Assembly (NCBI GenBank): GCA_934654805.1
Contig: CAKUGW010000016.1
Coordinates: forward strand, 1-37,083
Direction of reading: 5' to 3'
Length of the DNA stretch: 37,083 nt
Source of the DNA: an uncultured Kiritimatiellota bacterium
Lineage (GTDB): Bacteria > Verrucomicrobiota > Kiritimatiellia > RFP12 > UBA1067
The notes under the pieces: generated by a model
Database searches by the model: none
Seen by the model: only the letters and a program-made list of their open reading frames with translations
What the model was told of the DNA's origin: nothing
Position numbers and translations under genes: made by a program
Part shown: one piece after another, positions 6,942-13,527 of the stretch
Position numbering within the stretch: the first letter of the stretch is position 1
Layout: every line of letters starts with the position of its first letter

Positions 6942-7626
6942 CGTCACAGGCCTGCATGTGCGCTATGGCGCCTACGAGGCCGTGAAGGGCGTCTCGTTTG
7001 CGCTTGCGAAAGGCGAGATCCTCGGCATTGTCGGCGAGTCGGGTTCCGGCAAGTCGACGGTCGCCAAGACGCTCGTCGGGCTGGAAAGGCCCTCGTCGGG
7101 CGCGATTCGGCTCGGCGCGGGGATTTCCCTCCAGATGATCTTCCAGGATGCCGTCGGCTCGCTGAATCCGCGCATGACGGTGCGGCAGACGCTGCGGGAG
7201 ATCATTGCGTTCGCGAATCGCCAGGCCTTCGAGTCGCCTCTTCGCCTCGTGGAGCAGGTCGGGCTGTCGGCGGCGGTGCTGGACCAGTATCCGCGCGAGC
7301 TGTCGGGCGGACAGTGCCAGCGCGTCTCGATCGCGCGCGCGCTCGCGACGCGCCCCGACATCCTCGTGGCCGACGAGCCGGTCTCGGCGCTTGACGTGTC
7401 CGTGCAGGCGCGCGTCCTGAACCTGCTGCGCGACCTGCGCCGCGAGACGGGGCTGGCGATTCTCCTGATCGCCCACGATCTCGCGGTCGTGAAGAACGTC
7501 TGCGACCGGATCTGCGTGATGGAGCGGGGACGGTTCGTCGACGTCGGCGAGACGGAAGCGGTCTTTGCGCATCCGGCGAGTGCCTACACGAGGCGACTTC
7601 TCGCCGCCGTGCCGAGGCTGGATTAG
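6928..7626 (+). CDS. Orphan ABC transporter ATPase, oligopeptide (OppD/F) type
   Basis: 232 residues starting MNLLDVTGLHVRYG. Walker A GESGSGKST (about residues 35-43), Q-loop in MIFQDAVGSLNPRM, signature LSGGQCQRV, Walker B ILVADEPVSALD, H-loop IAHD. QDxxxSLNPRM and the C-terminal HPASAYTRRLLAAVP are typical of peptide/nickel transporter ATPases. The iron-sulfur-like C-terminal extension of full-length OppD/DppD (about 320 residues) is absent. No permease or binding protein is adjacent. A similar ATPase lies convergently at 8405-9151. An upstream in-frame extension exists but lies wholly inside the rluD-like gene. Confidence 0.82.
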   Translation: MNLLDVTGLHVRYGAYEAVKGVSFALAKGEILGIVGESGSGKSTVAKTLVGLERPSSGAIRLGAGISLQMIFQDAVGSLNPRMTVRQTLREIIAFANRQAFESPLRLVEQVGLSAAVLDQYPRELSGGQCQRVSIARALATRPDILVADEPVSALDVSVQARVLNLLRDLRRETGLAILLIAHDLAVVKNVCDRICVMERGRFVDVGETEAVFAHPASAYTRRLLAAVPRLD

Positions 7627-7670
7627 CCGCCGAGGGCGCGGGCGGCTTCCGAATCGCCCCCCCGGCCCCA

Positions 7671-8408
7671 TCAGACCTCCAGCAGGACAAAGGAGTAGTT
7701 GTCGGGGGCGCCGTGGCGGACGACATCCGCCGCGAGGCGCTCCGCCGCCGCGTCCAGCGTCGGCGCGGCGGACACGAAGGCGGCGAGGCGACCGGCCGAG
7801 ACGACGTCGTGCACGCCGTCCGTGCAGAGGAGCATCCGAGAGGGGTCGGTCGATTCGAGCTCCGTCCACTCGACGCACACCGTCTCCGCCGCGCCGATCG
7901 CGCGCGTGAGCGCATGGCTTCCCGCCCCTGCACGATGGTCGTGCGTCATCAGCTCCGGCATGCCGCGCCGGAAGCGGTAGATGCGGCTGTCGCCGACATT
8001 GCAGATCGCCGCATGGCGCGGATTCTGGGGATCGAGCACAAGCGCCGCGACCGTCGAGGCCACGAGCGGCACGCCCTTCTCGCGGGCGTAGGCGTACAGG
8101 GCCGCGTTCGCGTCCTCGATCGCCTTCTGCACCGCCGACGTGCGGGCCTTGAAGGTGTCCGCCGCCGCATACGTGACCATCTTCAGGTTCGCGCAGACGA
8201 TCTCGCTCGCCCGCGCGCCTTCCGCGCCGCCGCCCACGCCGTCCGCGACGCAGTAGACGAGCCGGTCGTCATCGACGAAGATGTGGTCCTGGTTGTCGGC
8301 GCGCACCAGCCCCGTTTCGCTCGCCGAGACGGACTTGACGGGGGCCGCCTCGTCCGCCGGGGCAGCCGGCGCCGACGCATTCCCCTTCCGAAAGCCGAAC
8401 AGGATCAT
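7671..8408 (-). CDS. PP2C-type serine/threonine phosphatase (PrpC/Stp-like)
   Basis: 245 residues. A short Ala/Pro linker is followed by the PP2C fold: GLVRADNQDH, VYCVADGVGGG (metal-binding Asp), STVAALVLD, NVGDSRIYRF, LLCTDGVHD (Asp) and GAPDNYSFVLLEV (last metal-binding Asp). These enzymes reverse Hanks-type kinase phosphorylation in the cytoplasm. No kinase gene is in the window. The start codon overlaps the stop of the upstream ATPase (ATGA), so nadB, ATPase and phosphatase are likely one coupled transcript. It ends 44 bp from the convergent ATPase gene. Confidence 0.88.
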   Translation of the reverse strand: MILFGFRKGNASAPAAPADEAAPVKSVSASETGLVRADNQDHIFVDDDRLVYCVADGVGGGAEGARASEIVCANLKMVTYAAADTFKARTSAVQKAIEDANAALYAYAREKGVPLVASTVAALVLDPQNPRHAAICNVGDSRIYRFRRGMPELMTHDHRAGAGSHALTRAIGAAETVCVEWTELESTDPSRMLLCTDGVHDVVSAGRLAAFVSAAPTLDAAAERLAADVVRHGAPDNYSFVLLEV

Positions 8409-9151
8409 CTTTGGGCCTCCTTGCGCCTGGCGCCGCAGGCGATGTGCGGCACGGCGGCGATGAGCGCGCGCGTGTAGGCCGCCTGCGGCGTCTTCAGGAC
8501 CGCCTCGGCCGTGCCCGCCTCGACGACCTTGCCGTGATGCATCACGAGGATGCGGTTCGCGACGTGCTGCACGACGCCGAGGTCGTGCGTGATGAACAGG
8601 AGCGACAGCGACAGCCGCCGCTTGAGCGATTCCAGCAGGTCCAGCACCGTCGCGCGGATGGAGATGTCGAGCGCGCTCACCGCCTCGTCGCAGATGAGAA
8701 GCTCCGGACGCGACGCGAGCGCGCGGGCGATGCAGATGCGCTGGCGCTGTCCGCCGGAGAACTCGTGCGGATAGCGGTCGAGCGCATCCGCATTCAGCCC
8801 CACCATCTCCAGCAGCTCCGCCGTCGTGAAGGCGTTCGGACGGTTCGCGCGCAGCACTTCGCCGATCGCCGCGCGCGTCGTCAGGCGCGGATTCAGCGAG
8901 CCGAGCGGATCCTGGAAGACCATCGAGACGCGCCCGTTCAGCCGCACGTCGCCCGCCGTCGCCTTCTGCAGCCCCGCGATGACGCGCGCAACCGTCGTCT
9001 TGCCGCTGCCGGACTCGCCGACGATGCCGAGCGTCTTGCCGCGCCGCAGGCCGAAGGACACGCCGTCCACGGCCTTCACGTAGCCGACCGTCCGCGCGAA
9101 GACGCCCTTCTTCACCGGGAACCAGACCTTCAGGTCCCGGACGTCGAGCAT
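8405..9151 (-). CDS. Orphan ABC transporter ATPase, oligopeptide (OppF) type
   Basis: 248 residues from MLDVRDLKVWFPVKKGVFAR, the usual OppF/DppF opening. Walker A GESGSGKTT, Q-loop MVFQDPLGSLNPRLT, signature FSGGQRQRI, Walker B LLICDEAVSALD (Glu-Ala instead of the common Glu-Pro), H-loop FITHD, and the ending TPQAAYTRALIAAVP. It starts one base after the nadB stop; an alternative ATG at 9169 would overlap nadB. The oligo_HPY C-terminal extension is missing. With the plus-strand ATPase it makes an OppD/OppF-like pair without visible membrane subunits. Confidence 0.85.
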   Translation of the reverse strand: MLDVRDLKVWFPVKKGVFARTVGYVKAVDGVSFGLRRGKTLGIVGESGSGKTTVARVIAGLQKATAGDVRLNGRVSMVFQDPLGSLNPRLTTRAAIGEVLRANRPNAFTTAELLEMVGLNADALDRYPHEFSGGQRQRICIARALASRPELLICDEAVSALDISIRATVLDLLESLKRRLSLSLLFITHDLGVVQHVANRILVMHHGKVVEAGTAEAVLKTPQAAYTRALIAAVPHIACGARRKEAQR

Positions 9152-9152
9152 G

Positions 9153-10814
9153 TCAGCCCCGGTAGCCATCGAGCACCGTCTGCTTCGGACGCCTGGACTG
9201 GCGGGGGTAGTCGAGCGTGTAGTGGAGGCCGCGCGACTCGTGGCGCTTCTGCGCGCTCTTCACGATCAGCTCCGCGCAGACCGCGAGGTTCCGCAGCTCC
9301 AGCGTGTCCGGCGTGACGAGGTAGCGGAAGTAGTAGTCGTGGATCTCGCGGCGGATCATGCGCAGGCGGTGCGCGGCGCGCGCGAGCCGCTTGTTCGTGC
9401 GGACGATGCCCACGTAGTCCCACATCAGGCGGCGGATCTCGTCCCACATGTGCGAGACCAGGACCGCCTCGTCCGGCGGCACGGCGCTCCCGATCTTCCA
9501 GTCGGGAATCGCCGGCTTCCAGGACTCCTTCTCTCCTTCTCCTCCTTCCTTCTTCCCTTCTCCTTCTTCCTTCTTCCCTTTTCCCTCTTCCTTCCCGAAA
9601 TCCTCCGGGTGCGGGCCGAGGCGGGCGGCCGTGAGGCGCGCGCAGACGAGGGCCTCCATGAGCGAGTTGGACGCGAGGCGGTTCGCGCCGTGCAGCCCCG
9701 TGCAGGCGCACTCGCCGACGGCGGAGAGCCCCCGGATCGACGTGCGCCCGTCCGTCGTCGCCAGGATGCCGCCGCAGGTGTAGTGCGCGGCGGGGACGAC
9801 GGGGATGAGGTCCTTCGCCATGTCGATGCCGAAGGAGAGGCACTTCGCGTAGATGTTCGGGAAGCGCGCCTTCAGGTAGCCCGCGCCCTTCTTGCGGATG
9901 TCGAGGAACATGCAGTCGTCGCCCGTGCGCTTCATCTCGGAGTCGATCGAGCGCGCCACGATGTCGCGCGGCGCGAGCGAGCCGCGCGGGTCGTACTTCT
10001 TCATGAACTCCTTGCCGTGCTTGTTGACGAGCACCGCCCCCTCGCCGCGCACCGCCTCGGAGATGAGGAAGCGCTTCGCCTGCGGGTGGTAGAGGCAGGT
10101 CGGGTGGAACTGGATGAACTCCATGTTCTCGATCTTTGCCCCCGCGCGCCACGCGAGCGCGATGCCGTCGCCCGTCGCCGTGTCGGGGTTGCACGTGTAG
10201 AGGTAGACCTTGCCGCAGCCGCCCGTCGCGAGGACCGTGTTCGGCGCGCGGATCGCGTAGATCTCGCCCGTCGGCTTGTCCATGACGTACGCGCCCACGC
10301 ACCGCTTCTCGCCCCTGAGGCCGATGCGGCTGGACATGACGAGGTCGATGACGATCGTCTGCTCGCGCACCTCGATCGCCTTCTCGCGCCTCACGCGGCG
10401 GATCATCGCCGCCTCGCACTTCTCGCCCGTGATGTCGCCGGCGTGGAAGATGCGCCGCGCGCTGTGGCCGCCCTCGCGCGTCAGGTCCCACGAGCCGTCC
10501 TTCTTCTTCGCGAAGCGGACGCCGCAGTCGATGAGGTCCTGGATGCCGGCGGGCGCGTTCTCGCAGATCTCGTGGACGACCTCGGTCTTGCCGAGCCACG
10601 CGCCGGCGATCATCGTGTCGCGCGCGTGCCGGTCGAAGGTGTCCGCCGGGTCCGCCACGCAGCAGATGCCGCCCTGCGCGAAGTTCGAGTTGCAGTCCTG
10701 AAGCCGAGCCTTCGTCACGACGACGACCTTGCCGTACGCGGCGAGGTGCAGCGCGCTCATGAGGCCCGCCATGCCGGACCCGACGACGAGATAGTCGCAG
10801 TCGACGGTCTTCAC
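9153..10814 (-). CDS. nadB: L-aspartate oxidase, with an in-frame low-complexity insertion
   Basis: FAD enzyme oxidising L-aspartate to iminoaspartate, the first step of de novo NAD synthesis. 553 residues from GTG 10814 (KTVDCDYLVVGSGMAGL). Seen: the dinucleotide-binding motif VVGSGMAGLMSALHLA, NSNFAQGGICCV, GGHSARRIFHAGDITG, ATGGCGKVYLYTCNPDTATG, MEFIQFHPTCLY, YTCGGI and GLHGANRLASNSLMEALV. Residues about 405-428 are almost only Lys, Glu and Gly and are encoded by a purine-rich dispersed repeat; this separates the FAD domain from the helical C-terminal domain. GGAAGGAG precedes the start. nadA and nadC are not in the window. Confidence 0.92.
   Translation of the reverse strand: MKTVDCDYLVVGSGMAGLMSALHLAAYGKVVVVTKARLQDCNSNFAQGGICCVADPADTFDRHARDTMIAGAWLGKTEVVHEICENAPAGIQDLIDCGVRFAKKKDGSWDLTREGGHSARRIFHAGDITGEKCEAAMIRRVRREKAIEVREQTIVIDLVMSSRIGLRGEKRCVGAYVMDKPTGEIYAIRAPNTVLATGGCGKVYLYTCNPDTATGDGIALAWRAGAKIENMEFIQFHPTCLYHPQAKRFLISEAVRGEGAVLVNKHGKEFMKKYDPRGSLAPRDIVARSIDSEMKRTGDDCMFLDIRKKGAGYLKARFPNIYAKCLSFGIDMAKDLIPVVPAAHYTCGGILATTDGRTSIRGLSAVGECACTGLHGANRLASNSLMEALVCARLTAARLGPHPEDFGKEEGKGKKEEGEGKKEGGEGEKESWKPAIPDWKIGSAVPPDEAVLVSHMWDEIRRLMWDYVGIVRTNKRLARAAHRLRMIRREIHDYYFRYLVTPDTLELRNLAVCAELIVKSAQKRHESRGLHYTLDYPRQSRRPKQTVLDGYRG
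9530..9600 (-). repeat. Purine-rich dispersed repeat inside nadB
   Basis: On the coding strand this is a GGAAGA/GGGAAG tract of about 70 nt. 27 consecutive bases (9563-9589) are identical, in complement, to 27976-28002 upstream of nusG. It is read in frame as a Lys/Glu/Gly-rich linker. Confidence 0.75.
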
Positions 10815-10870
10815 GCCAGGCTCCTTCCGGCCGGCCGTGCGGCCGGTCTCGAATGCTGATGTCTGTTCAT
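10811..10870 (-). CDS. Micro-ORF leader of nadB (19 residues)
   Basis: MNRHQHSRPAARPAGRSLA, starting 8 nt after a minus-strand TATACT and ending in a TGA (10813-10811) that overlaps the nadB start codon GTG (10814-10812). The micro-ORF contains CCGGCC-GCAC-GGCCGG, a perfect 6-bp hairpin with a four-base loop just before the nadB Shine-Dalgarno. That suggests coupled, possibly structure-gated, translation. Confidence 0.45.
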   Translation of the reverse strand: MNRHQHSRPAARPAGRSLA

Positions 10871-10892
10871 CGCCCAATAGTATACCAAAAAG
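10871..10892 (-). promoter_or_regulatory. Promoter of the nadB transcript
   Basis: On the minus strand GCTTTTTGG precedes TATACT (10884-10879), the same extended -10 as elsewhere. The first ATG follows after 8 nt. Divergent from the purE promoter. Confidence 0.65.
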
Positions 10893-10993
10893 CGCGCATC
10901 GAAGCCGACAAGACACGGCATCACGTCATTGCGCGCAGGGCCGCAGGGCCCGACCTGTCCGCACGGACCGGCCTCCTGTGGGAGAGCCGCCAA

Positions 10994-11032
10994 ATTTGGT
11001 ATAATCTCCGCAACTGAAGAAAGGACAGAAAG
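10994..11032 (+). promoter_or_regulatory. Promoter and leader of purE
   Basis: ATTTGG-TATAAT (hexamer 11000-11005) with CTCCGC discriminator. The ATG lies 27 nt downstream and has an AAAGGACAG Shine-Dalgarno, so this is a leadered transcript. Confidence 0.65.
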
Positions 11033-11533
11033 ATGGAAAACCCTGTTGTCGGCATTGTCATGGGCTCGGATTCGGACTGGCCGCTCGTCCAGAAGGCGTG
11101 CGACACGCTGGAGAAGTTCGGCGTCGCGTACGAGACGCGCGTCATCAGCGCGCACCGCACGCCGGACGTCGCGCTCGAGTATGCGAAGACGGCGGAGGCG
11201 CGCGGCCTCAAGGTCGTCATCGCCGCCGCCGGCGGCGCGGCGCACCTCGGCGGCGTCCTCGCGGCGGCGACGGTCCTGCCCGTCATCGGCATTCCCGTCG
11301 CGGGCGGCGCCCTGAACGGGCTCGACGCGCTCTACGCGACCGTGCAGATGCCCTCCGGCGTGCCCGTCGCGACAGTCGCCTGCGGCAGCGCCGGCCCGGC
11401 GAACGCGGCGCTCCTCGCCGTCCAGATCCTCGGCACGGCCGACGTCGGCCTGCGCGCGAAGTTCCATGCGCACAAGGCGGAGCTCCGGGCCAAGGTCGCC
11501 GTCGCGAACGAGAAGATCCATGCCGCTCGCTGA
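11033..11533 (+). CDS. purE: N5-carboxyaminoimidazole ribonucleotide mutase
   Basis: Purine biosynthesis, interconverting N5-CAIR and CAIR (class I) or carboxylating AIR (class II). 166 residues. Seen: [11 protein letters not shown], the [13 protein letters not shown] motif, [20 protein letters not shown] and [23 protein letters not shown]. The usual AAHLPG and AAHTTLPV are AAHLGG and AAATVLPV here, a mild deviation around the active site that could bear on the class. The coding end overlaps the HD-domain gene by 14 nt. No purK is visible next to it. Confidence 0.9.
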   Translation: MENPVVGIVMGSDSDWPLVQKACDTLEKFGVAYETRVISAHRTPDVALEYAKTAEARGLKVVIAAAGGAAHLGGVLAAATVLPVIGIPVAGGALNGLDALYATVQMPSGVPVATVACGSAGPANAALLAVQILGTADVGLRAKFHAHKAELRAKVAVANEKIHAAR

Positions 11534-12275
11534 ACTGGCGCGCCTCTACGACGGCTACGTCGACACCTTCCGCGGCGCGGACGGACGCCTGCCGGAGATG
11601 ATGCAGCTCAAGCGCACGCACACGGCGTTCGTCGTGGAGAACGCGCGGCTGATCGCGGACGGCGAGCGCTTCTCGCCCGAGGCGCGCGAAGCCGCGCTCG
11701 CCGCCGCCCTCCTGCACGACACGGGCCGCTACGAGCAGCTGCGCCGCTACAACACCTTCCGGGATTCGGAATCCGTCGACCACGCCGTCTTCTCGCACGC
11801 GATCGTCCGGGAGAAGGGGTGGACGGACGATCCGGCGGTGCTGGACGCGGTGCTGTGGCACAACCGCCGCGACCTGCCCGCGCAGATGGCGCCGCTGACC
11901 GCGCTCGCCGCGCACACCGTGCGCGATGCGGACAAGCTCGACATCTTCCGCGTGCTGGAGGATCAGGTCGCGCACACCGACTGGCGGGCCGACTCGCGCG
12001 CGTTCTGGAATCTCGCGGTGTCCGCGCCGCCGAACCCCGCCGTCGTCGCGAACATCGAGCGCGGCGAGGCGGTCGACTACCAGGACATCCGCTCGCTTTC
12101 CGACTTTGTGCTGATCCAGGTCGGCTGGATGGTTTCGGGGCTTCACTTCGCGACGGCGCGCCGCCTGTGCGCCGAAAGGGGCCACCTCGCGTTCCGCCGC
12201 GACTTCCTGCACCAGCTGTCGTCCGACCCGGCGATCGACCGCGTCTGTGACTGCGCGGCCGCCGTTGTGGTATAA
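11520..12275 (+). CDS. HD-domain metal-dependent phosphohydrolase
   Basis: 251 residues from ATG 11520 ([17 protein letters not shown]), overlapping purE by 14 nt. The HD metal site is complete: H34 (KRTHTAF), H66-D67 (LLHDTGR) and D138 ([10 protein letters not shown]), with further conserved His in DHAVFSHA and LWHNRRD. This suggests a nucleotide or phosphate-ester hydrolase, but no substrate can be assigned. Translational overlap with purE suggests joint expression. The stop codon TAA (12273-12275) is built into the next promoter's TATAAT, so the protein ends in three Val. Confidence 0.8.
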   Translation: MPLAELARLYDGYVDTFRGADGRLPEMMQLKRTHTAFVVENARLIADGERFSPEAREAALAAALLHDTGRYEQLRRYNTFRDSESVDHAVFSHAIVREKGWTDDPAVLDAVLWHNRRDLPAQMAPLTALAAHTVRDADKLDIFRVLEDQVAHTDWRADSRAFWNLAVSAPPNPAVVANIERGEAVDYQDIRSLSDFVLIQVGWMVSGLHFATARRLCAERGHLAFRRDFLHQLSSDPAIDRVCDCAAAVVV

Positions 12276-12283
12276 TGTCCGCC
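12263..12283 (+). promoter_or_regulatory. Leaderless-type promoter embedded in the HD-gene stop codon
   Basis: GTTGTGG-TATAAT (hexamer 12271-12276), then GTCCGCC and ATG 12284, 7 nt from the hexamer. It is almost base for base the same as the promoter at 5941-5959, including use of the hexamer as the upstream gene's stop codon. Confidence 0.7.
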
Positions 12284-12385
12284 ATGACCATGAAGAAACT
12301 GTCTTTGCTGGCGGGCCTGCTCCCGTGCCTCGTCGGCGCGCGCGCGCGGCGTCCGTTCATCCCCCACAACGCGTTCTGGCAGTAG
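12284..12385 (+). CDS. 33-residue leader ORF with a signal-peptide-like sequence
   Basis: MTMKKLSLLAGLLPCLVGARAR followed by RPFIPHNAFWQ, starting 7 nt after TATAAT and ending at TAG 12383-12385, directly against the ATG of the DHH gene (TAGATG). The Lys-Lys-hydrophobic-Ala pattern looks like a secretion signal. The downstream gene lacks a Shine-Dalgarno, so reinitiation is plausible. It could be a short exported peptide, a translational leader, or the relic of a secreted protein. Confidence 0.5.
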   Translation: MTMKKLSLLAGLLPCLVGARARRPFIPHNAFWQ

Positions 12386-13417
12386 ATGGCGGCGCGCGAA
12401 AACTACGTGGCGGCGGCGAAGCTGATCGCCGACGCGAAACGCATCCTCATTTCGGGCCACCTGAGCCCGGACGGGGATTCGCTCGGCTCGATGATCGCCC
12501 TCGCGCGGCTGCTGAAGAACGCGGGGCACGAGGCGTTCGCGACGGCCGACGTCAACGCCCTTGGCAAGCCGGGCTTCCTCGAGGGGGTCGAGGACCTCAT
12601 CCCCGTGCGCAAGCTGCGCCGCGCGAAGAGGTTCGACCTGCTCATCGCCCTCGACAACAGCTCGTTCGCGCGCATGCCGCCGGAGGTGAAGGCCGTCGCG
12701 GAGAAGCTGCCGGCGATCTGCATCGACCACCACGTGACGAACGACGGCACGTTCGGCGACGTGCAGATCGTCGATCCGACGGCGTCGTCCGCCGGCGAGC
12801 TCGTCTGGCGGTTCGCGAAGTGGAACGAGTGGCCGCTCGACCGCCCGATCGCCGAGGCGCTCTGGGTCGCGCTCGTGACGGACACGGGGCGCTTCGCCTA
12901 CGACGCGACGCGGCCGGGGACGATGCGCGCGGCGGGCGACCTCCTGAAGCACGGCGTGCGCACGGCGCTCATCAACGACATCCTCTACGGCAGCTTCTCG
13001 CGCAAGACGATCGGCCTCAAGCGGCTCGCCTGGCGGTCGCTGCACATCTGGAAGAACCGCAAGGTCGCCGAGGTCTCGCTCACGCGCGACGACTTCCGCG
13101 CCGTGCGCGGCAACAAGGCGGACGTCGAGGACGTGATCGAGATCCCGCGCTCCGTGGCGAAGAACGAGATCGCGCTGTTCTTCTACCAGATCCCCGACCG
13201 CACGAAGGAGACGCGCTGCTCGATCCGCACGCGCGGCGACTGGGACGCGACGGCGCTCGCGGCCAAGTTCGGCGGCGGCGGCCACCGCAAGGCGGCGGGC
13301 TGCACGATCAAGGCGACGATGGGCTCCGCGAAGCGGCAGATGCGCGCGGCGGTGAAGGACCTGCTCAAGAGCGCCTGCCGCAAGACGATGCGACTGCCGC
13401 CGAACCTGAAGGTCTGA
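12386..13417 (+). CDS. nrnA: DHH/DHHA1 phosphoesterase, NrnA-like oligoribonuclease / pAp phosphatase
   Basis: 343 residues. DHH domain: ISGHLSPDGDSLGS (H25, D29, D31 metal ligands), LLIALDNSS (D90), CIDHHVTND (D114, H115, H116) and VTDTGRFAYD. C-terminal DHHA1 domain with KFGGGGHRKAAGC near residue 300. NrnA-type enzymes degrade 2-5 nt RNAs and 3'-phosphoadenosine 5'-phosphate in the cytoplasm. The length matches the family (about 310-340). Start ATG 12386 abuts the stop of the 33-residue ORF. A long GC-rich 3' tail (RKTMRLPPNLKV) is lineage-specific. Confidence 0.87.
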   Translation: MAARENYVAAAKLIADAKRILISGHLSPDGDSLGSMIALARLLKNAGHEAFATADVNALGKPGFLEGVEDLIPVRKLRRAKRFDLLIALDNSSFARMPPEVKAVAEKLPAICIDHHVTNDGTFGDVQIVDPTASSAGELVWRFAKWNEWPLDRPIAEALWVALVTDTGRFAYDATRPGTMRAAGDLLKHGVRTALINDILYGSFSRKTIGLKRLAWRSLHIWKNRKVAEVSLTRDDFRAVRGNKADVEDVIEIPRSVAKNEIALFFYQIPDRTKETRCSIRTRGDWDATALAAKFGGGGHRKAAGCTIKATMGSAKRQMRAAVKDLLKSACRKTMRLPPNLKV

Positions 13418-13470
13418 AGGCTCGAGAGCGGCCTTGGCGCGTGATGCGGAGAAAGTCTCGGCACTTCAGG

Positions 13471-13527
13471 GGGTTGACAGGTTGTCACCCGTTTTGGTAA
13501 TATACCCCCCGTAAAGGAGACATCAGG
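13471..13527 (+). promoter_or_regulatory. Consensus sigma-70 promoter with an inverted repeat on the -35
   Basis: TTGACA (13474-13479), 18-bp spacer, TAATAT (13498-13503), then an AAAGGAGA Shine-Dalgarno (13513-13520) and ATG 13528. TGACA-GGT-TGTCA (13475-13487, extendable to GGGT..ACCC with one bulge) covers the -35, a likely operator. It is one of few promoters here with a consensus -35. Confidence 0.75.

Noticed and set aside
9150..10859. Plus-strand open frame (569 codons) opposite nadB
   Set aside because: Antisense to a clear L-aspartate oxidase, low-complexity Arg/Ala/Val composition, no domain.
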